A DNA stretch of 44,371 nt. Origin: Deltaproteobacteria bacterium (GTDB lineage: Bacteria; Desulfobacterota; Desulfomonilia; Desulfomonilales; Desulfomonilaceae). Both the position numbers and the translations under genes were made by a program. This document shows, piece by piece, positions 41,247 through 44,371 of this stretch; within the stretch, counting starts at the first letter, position 1; each line of letters starts with the position of its first letter. The stretch spans positions 1 through 44,371 of the forward strand of contig VGSG01000024.1 in NCBI GenBank assembly GCA_016875095.1, given 5' to 3'. The notes beneath the pieces were generated by a model. That model was not told where the DNA came from. It did not search any database and saw nothing but the letters and a program-made list of their open reading frames with translations.

Positions 41247-42077
41247 ATGGTGATTGTAACTATTTCCAGGCTGGTAGGGTCATTCGGAGACGTTATTGCC
41301 GCGATCGTGGCTAAGCAGATGGGTTTGCAACTTGTGGGCCGCCAACAAGTTCACGAGTTGGCCCAGTCCTGTGACAGAGAATACGATGACGCATGTCTCG
41401 TGTACGAGACGGAGCTCGGACCGACCTTCTGGGAGCGGATCTTTTTTGACAGACCCGCCTATACGAGCCTCTTTCAGGCGCTCAACTTCGAGGAGGCCTC
41501 CAGAGGTAACGTGGTGCTTATCGGGAGAGGCGCCCAGATCGTCCTTCGGGACATTCCCGGGGTCCTAAAGGTGCGTACAGTGGCGCCCATGAGCGTCAGG
41601 ATCAAACGGATCATGGAACGGTACGATATCTCCTCGGAAGAGGCCGAAGAGTTTATCCGCAAGTACGACCATGAACGAGACAACCTTGCCCGGTCGATCT
41701 TTCGTCAGGACGAGAACGATCCGGCTCTCTACGATCTTGTGGTAAACACCGAACACTTTTCGTCGGCGGATGCAGCGCAGATCGTCATTACCGCCGCGGA
41801 AAAAATGGAAAAAGTTCCCGACCCGGAAGAGATTCAGGAAAAGCTGAGAAGTATGGCTCTTGCCAAGAGGGTTGAGGCTCTCATCCGCAAGAAACTTACT
41901 TCCGCTATAGCCAGAAACGTTGAGGTTGTCGCCAATTCTTATGGGGTGCTGACCATTACGGGCCGGATTCGCAGTCTTAAGGAAAAGGGCAGCGCAGGTG
42001 AATTGGCAGCCGCGCACGCGGGTGTGACCAAGGTGAACAATGACCTAAAAGTAACCGAATTTTCCTTTGGCGTATGA
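41247..42077 (+). CDS. cytidylate-kinase-like protein fused to a BON domain
   Basis: 276 residues. N-terminal part (1 to about 195) follows the cytidylate_kin2 family: VIVTISRLVGSFGDVIAAIV, GRQQVHELA, VVLIGRGAQIVLRDIPGVLKVR and YDHERDNLARSIF. The nucleotide-loop GSGG of the family is GSFG here. The C-terminal part (about 205-276) looks like a BON domain (KRVEALIRKKLTSAIARNVE; GVLTITGRIRSLKEK; AGVTKVNNDLKV). A kinase-fold plus a BON domain is unusual and suggests a membrane-phospholipid or osmotic sensor. ATG 41247 follows GGGAGGAAGGA; a frame from 41166 adds unrelated residues. It is 136 bases after lutC. Confidence 0.8.
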   Translation: MVIVTISRLVGSFGDVIAAIVAKQMGLQLVGRQQVHELAQSCDREYDDACLVYETELGPTFWERIFFDRPAYTSLFQALNFEEASRGNVVLIGRGAQIVLRDIPGVLKVRTVAPMSVRIKRIMERYDISSEEAEEFIRKYDHERDNLARSIFRQDENDPALYDLVVNTEHFSSADAAQIVITAAEKMEKVPDPEEIQEKLRSMALAKRVEALIRKKLTSAIARNVEVVANSYGVLTITGRIRSLKEKGSAGELAAAHAGVTKVNNDLKVTEFSFGV

Positions 42078-42112
42078 TAGGGACAAGCTGTGAGAGCGAT
42101 TGTGGAGGACGG

Positions 42113-42571
42113 ATGGCTGGAAATACAATCGGGCCGGGTGATGACCTGGAAGCGTGGTGTACGCGTTGTCGAATGAACTTGAATCATCGTGTGATCGCAG
42201 TGGTGGGATACGAGGTAAAGAGGGTTCATTGCCTGACCTGTGGAAGCGACCACAAGTACTATCCACCCAAACGTGTAGGAGTTCGTGAAAAGAACGCGGC
42301 GGTTGTCAAGAATCGACCTGACACCCCTCCCAGGCCCAAGCCCCGCAAGACCAACTCTCGAGCATACGGTGAATGGTCTACTTTTATGAAAGAAATGCCG
42401 CCGGATGCCGAGCCTAGACCATATAGGCTCGCCGACATGTACACGGTGGGTGAATTCATAGAACACCCTGCCCTTGGGGTCGGCAGGGTCCTCGAAATCG
42501 TGGGGCGCCAGAAAATCCAAGTGGTATTTAAGGACGGCCGGAAAGTCCTGATCTGCAATAAACAGGAGTGA
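42113..42571 (+). CDS. zinc-ribbon protein with C-terminal beta-barrel-like domain
   Basis: 152 residues. N-terminal zinc motif CTRCRMNLNHRVIAVVGYEV with HCLTCGSDHKYYPP (CxxC...CxxC). A basic Pro/Lys middle follows, and a C-terminal 40-residue segment VGEFIEHPALGVGRVLEIVG with VVFKDGRKVLICNK, a pattern I associate with short SH3-like/CarD-like folds in deltaproteobacteria. It could bind nucleic acid or RNA polymerase; this is only suggested by the pattern. I start it at ATG 42113, which has GGAGG four bases earlier; an in-frame ATG at 42074 overlaps the previous stop (ATGA) but has no ribosome site. Convergent with the AAA ATPase gene. Confidence 0.75.
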   Translation: MAGNTIGPGDDLEAWCTRCRMNLNHRVIAVVGYEVKRVHCLTCGSDHKYYPPKRVGVREKNAAVVKNRPDTPPRPKPRKTNSRAYGEWSTFMKEMPPDAEPRPYRLADMYTVGEFIEHPALGVGRVLEIVGRQKIQVVFKDGRKVLICNKQE

Positions 42572-42658
42572 GTCAGATCCAAGTCCGAGATGTGAGCAAA
42601 ATCGCAGCGGACGCCATATCGACTTGCGGGTAACGCGCGCGGCGTCGAGTTCACCTCG

Positions 42659-44164
42659 TTAGGGGCCGCCTGCCTTGAGCGCACGGTTGTGGGCCCACCG
42701 CTCGATTTGCTTGATCTGTTCCTGCATGGTGGTGGAGAGAGGCACCATGCTCTCCAGAGCTATGTATAGATCCTTCTCGCTCACCGGGCGGCGTTCGGTA
42801 AAAGCCCTAAAAACCGCGCCGATCACGCCCTGCTCTATCTCTGCGCCGTTGAAACCCTCTGTGATCTTGCGAAGGTTGTCAAACCTCCAACCTTGGGGGG
42901 TGACATTCTTCCTGGCCAGATGGATGCGAATGATCTCCTCCCGTTCCACATCCGACGGAAGCTCCACGTAGAAAAGCTCGTCGAAACGGCCTTTTCTCAG
43001 GATTTCCGGGGGGAGAAGCTCGATCTGGTTCGCGGTGGCGCCGATAAAGACCGGGGAGGTCTTCTCCTGCATCCAGGTAAGAAAATTGGCCAGCACCCGT
43101 GACGCGGCTCCTCCCAGGCTCTTCTGGCCCGCGTTGGCGATACCCGCCTCGATCTCGTCGATCCAGAGCACGCAGGGCGCAGAAGCCTCCGCGGTCTTGA
43201 TCACTTTGCGAAAGCACTCCTCCGGAGTCCCCTGCAAACCGTCGTACAGACGCCCCATATCCAATCGCAACAGAGGGAGCTTCCAGAAGTCCGCGATGGC
43301 CTTGACGCACAGACTCTTTCCGCAGCCGCTTATGCCCATCAAAAGGACCCCTTTGGGCATGCTCAGGCCGTATTCTCTCGCCCGCTTCGAAAAGATGTCC
43401 TTGCGCAGCTCAAGCCATTTCTTGAGGGTGGCGAAGCCGCCCAGATCCCCAAAACCATGATCCTGGACTATTAACTCAAGCAGGCCGCTCTTCTTGACGA
43501 TCTGCTTCTTCTCTTCCAAGAGGAGGTCCACTTCTCTGGTCGTAACGGCCGATTTTCCCGCTATAGCCTTTCGAACGGCCTGTATCAGTTGCTGGCTCGT
43601 CAAGCCCGCTCCCAGCTTCACCATTTGATCTCGAATGTCGTCAGCGAGTGATTGACGAAGACCCTCGCCGTTTTTCTCGCGCGATATCACCTGAAAGAGC
43701 AGTTTCTCCACTTCATCTGCTTGAGGTAACGGCACGTCAACCAGAACCACTTCATTGGCCATTTCCAGCGGAATTTCCATGAATGGTGAGACGAGAAAGA
43801 TCGTCTTGTAGGTGTTCTCGATTCTCTTGATCACGTCTTTGACTTTGCGAACCACCGGGGGGTTATCTCTCAGGAAGACGTGTATATCGTTAAGCACGAG
43901 GAACGCTGTTTCATTAATCCCCATGAACCAATCCAGGGCCTCCATAATTGACGGGTTCGGCAACACTGCGGAGTCCTCTGCGGTCACTCCGGTAGTGCAT
44001 GACCAGACGTACACTCTGAATGGAGGCTTGAAAGCCTGGCTGAGCGCCTTGATCTCCAATTCAACCCGTCTTTCTTCCTCGGTCAGAAGATAGACCACGG
44101 AAGTTCGGGAGATGACGAGCTCCTTTATCACCGAGCGGAGTCCCTTGGGATCGTTCTCTGGCAT
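42659..44164 (-). CDS. AAA+ ATPase, Ycf46-like
   Basis: 501 residues. The N-terminal half (1 to about 200) is a degenerate AAA-like domain (VVYLLTEEERRVELEIKALS; TAFLVLNDIHVFLRD). The AAA+ core has Walker A GISGCGKS (277-284), Walker B CVLWIDEIE (331-339), sensor-1 Asn379 in GATANQ, and the arginine-finger region LRKGRFDELFYV. The layout and length match Ycf46, a chloroplast/cyanobacterial AAA protein reported to affect inorganic-carbon use; homologues are widespread in bacteria with unclear roles. GAGG lies about 8 bases before ATG 44164. It is the second gene after a truncated gene (44180-44371), 15 bases apart. Confidence 0.9.
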   Translation of the reverse strand: MPENDPKGLRSVIKELVISRTSVVYLLTEEERRVELEIKALSQAFKPPFRVYVWSCTTGVTAEDSAVLPNPSIMEALDWFMGINETAFLVLNDIHVFLRDNPPVVRKVKDVIKRIENTYKTIFLVSPFMEIPLEMANEVVLVDVPLPQADEVEKLLFQVISREKNGEGLRQSLADDIRDQMVKLGAGLTSQQLIQAVRKAIAGKSAVTTREVDLLLEEKKQIVKKSGLLELIVQDHGFGDLGGFATLKKWLELRKDIFSKRAREYGLSMPKGVLLMGISGCGKSLCVKAIADFWKLPLLRLDMGRLYDGLQGTPEECFRKVIKTAEASAPCVLWIDEIEAGIANAGQKSLGGAASRVLANFLTWMQEKTSPVFIGATANQIELLPPEILRKGRFDELFYVELPSDVEREEIIRIHLARKNVTPQGWRFDNLRKITEGFNGAEIEQGVIGAVFRAFTERRPVSEKDLYIALESMVPLSTTMQEQIKQIERWAHNRALKAGGP

Positions 44165-44179
44165 GGGGGATTACCTCGT

Positions 44180-44371
44180 TTAACGTGTCTCAATCACTAG
44201 CATTCTGATATCAACGCTGTCAAGCAAGCTCACCGCGGCGAAAATGCTTCGCGCATTGACGCTGTCTGTGTACTGTTTCAGGCAGATCAAGAGAAAAAAG
44301 GTGTTGGTTGTTGATTTGCTCTTGAGAGGTTCCTCTGAAGCCTCTTCTCCTGCGCCCGCCTCACTTTTTGT
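44180..44371 (-). CDS. 3' end of an unidentified gene cut by the window edge
   Basis: On the minus strand a frame stays open from base 44371 to a TAA at 44180-44182, giving 63 codons with no start inside the window. The visible C-terminus starts with an acidic low-complexity stretch (KSEAGAGEEASEEPLKSKS), then a folded-looking end NTFFLLICLKQYTDSVNARS followed by IFAAVSLLDSVDIRMLVIETR. It ends 15 bases before the AAA ATPase start, so the two are very probably one operon. Family cannot be named from this piece. Confidence 0.65.
   Translation of the reverse strand, partial: TKSEAGAGEEASEEPLKSKSTTNTFFLLICLKQYTDSVNARSIFAAVSLLDSVDIRMLVIETR

Overview
The window is a GC-rich bacterial chromosome segment with tightly packed genes, short gaps, ATGA-type overlaps and purine-rich ribosome sites. 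Gene content points to an anaerobic deltaproteobacterium (Desulfobacterota, of the Desulfomonile/Syntrophobacter kind). The main clues are a liv-type ABC operon with an embedded acyl-CoA ligase, beta-oxidation genes, LutABC, a DVU0772-like protein, fused rSAM/selenodomain-associated glycosyltransferases and a Ycf46-like AAA ATPase. The lineage is inferred from gene families; no rRNA is present. I saw no transposase, integrase or CRISPR array.

Layout. (1) 1-6427, plus strand: branched-chain-type ABC importer (binding protein cut by the window edge, two ATPases, two permeases) with a long-chain-type acyl-CoA ligase between livF and livM. This suggests uptake of a carboxylic acid and its activation to a CoA thioester. 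(2) 6473-9409, minus strand: membrane SGNH hydrolase, zinc-ribbon protein, small unknown and an ACMSD-like amidohydrolase. (3) 9611-15973, plus strand: thiolase, fused enoyl-CoA hydratase/3-hydroxyacyl-CoA dehydrogenase, TetR regulator, acyl-CoA dehydrogenase and alpha-methylacyl-CoA racemase-like protein, i.e. a beta-oxidation module. An imperfect palindrome overlaps the predicted promoter of this module. (4) 16045-22823: two small unknowns, then lipB overlapping E1-alpha, E1-beta, E2 and E3 of a 2-oxoacid (probably pyruvate) dehydrogenase complex. (5) 22824-23598: a structured gene-free stretch and a minus-strand tRNA-Pro(GGG) with its terminator. (6) 23750-28819: several small exported proteins of unknown function, a large TPR lipoprotein and a DVU0772-like protein. 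(7) 28932-35102: an acyl-CoA ligase relative with a degenerate ATP loop, a PilS/PilR-like sigma-54 two-component pair, an archaeal-type OMP-decarboxylase-like protein and a dUTPase/dCTP-deaminase-fold protein. (8) 35115-38245, minus strand: a three-domain glycosyltransferase fusion and an NAD-dependent epimerase. (9) 38530-42571, plus strand: lutABC, a cytidylate-kinase-like/BON fusion and a zinc-ribbon protein. (10) 42659-44371, minus strand: a Ycf46-like AAA ATPase and the 3' end of an upstream gene that runs off the window.

How they fit together: importer plus ligase, beta-oxidation, 2-oxoacid dehydrogenase and lactate oxidation (Lut) describe a cell that feeds organic acids to acetyl-CoA. 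The least explained parts are the exported-protein cluster, the two enzyme relatives with altered active-site loops (29415-29453 and 33777-34580), the triple glycosyltransferase fusion, and the operator-like palindrome at 9464-9484.
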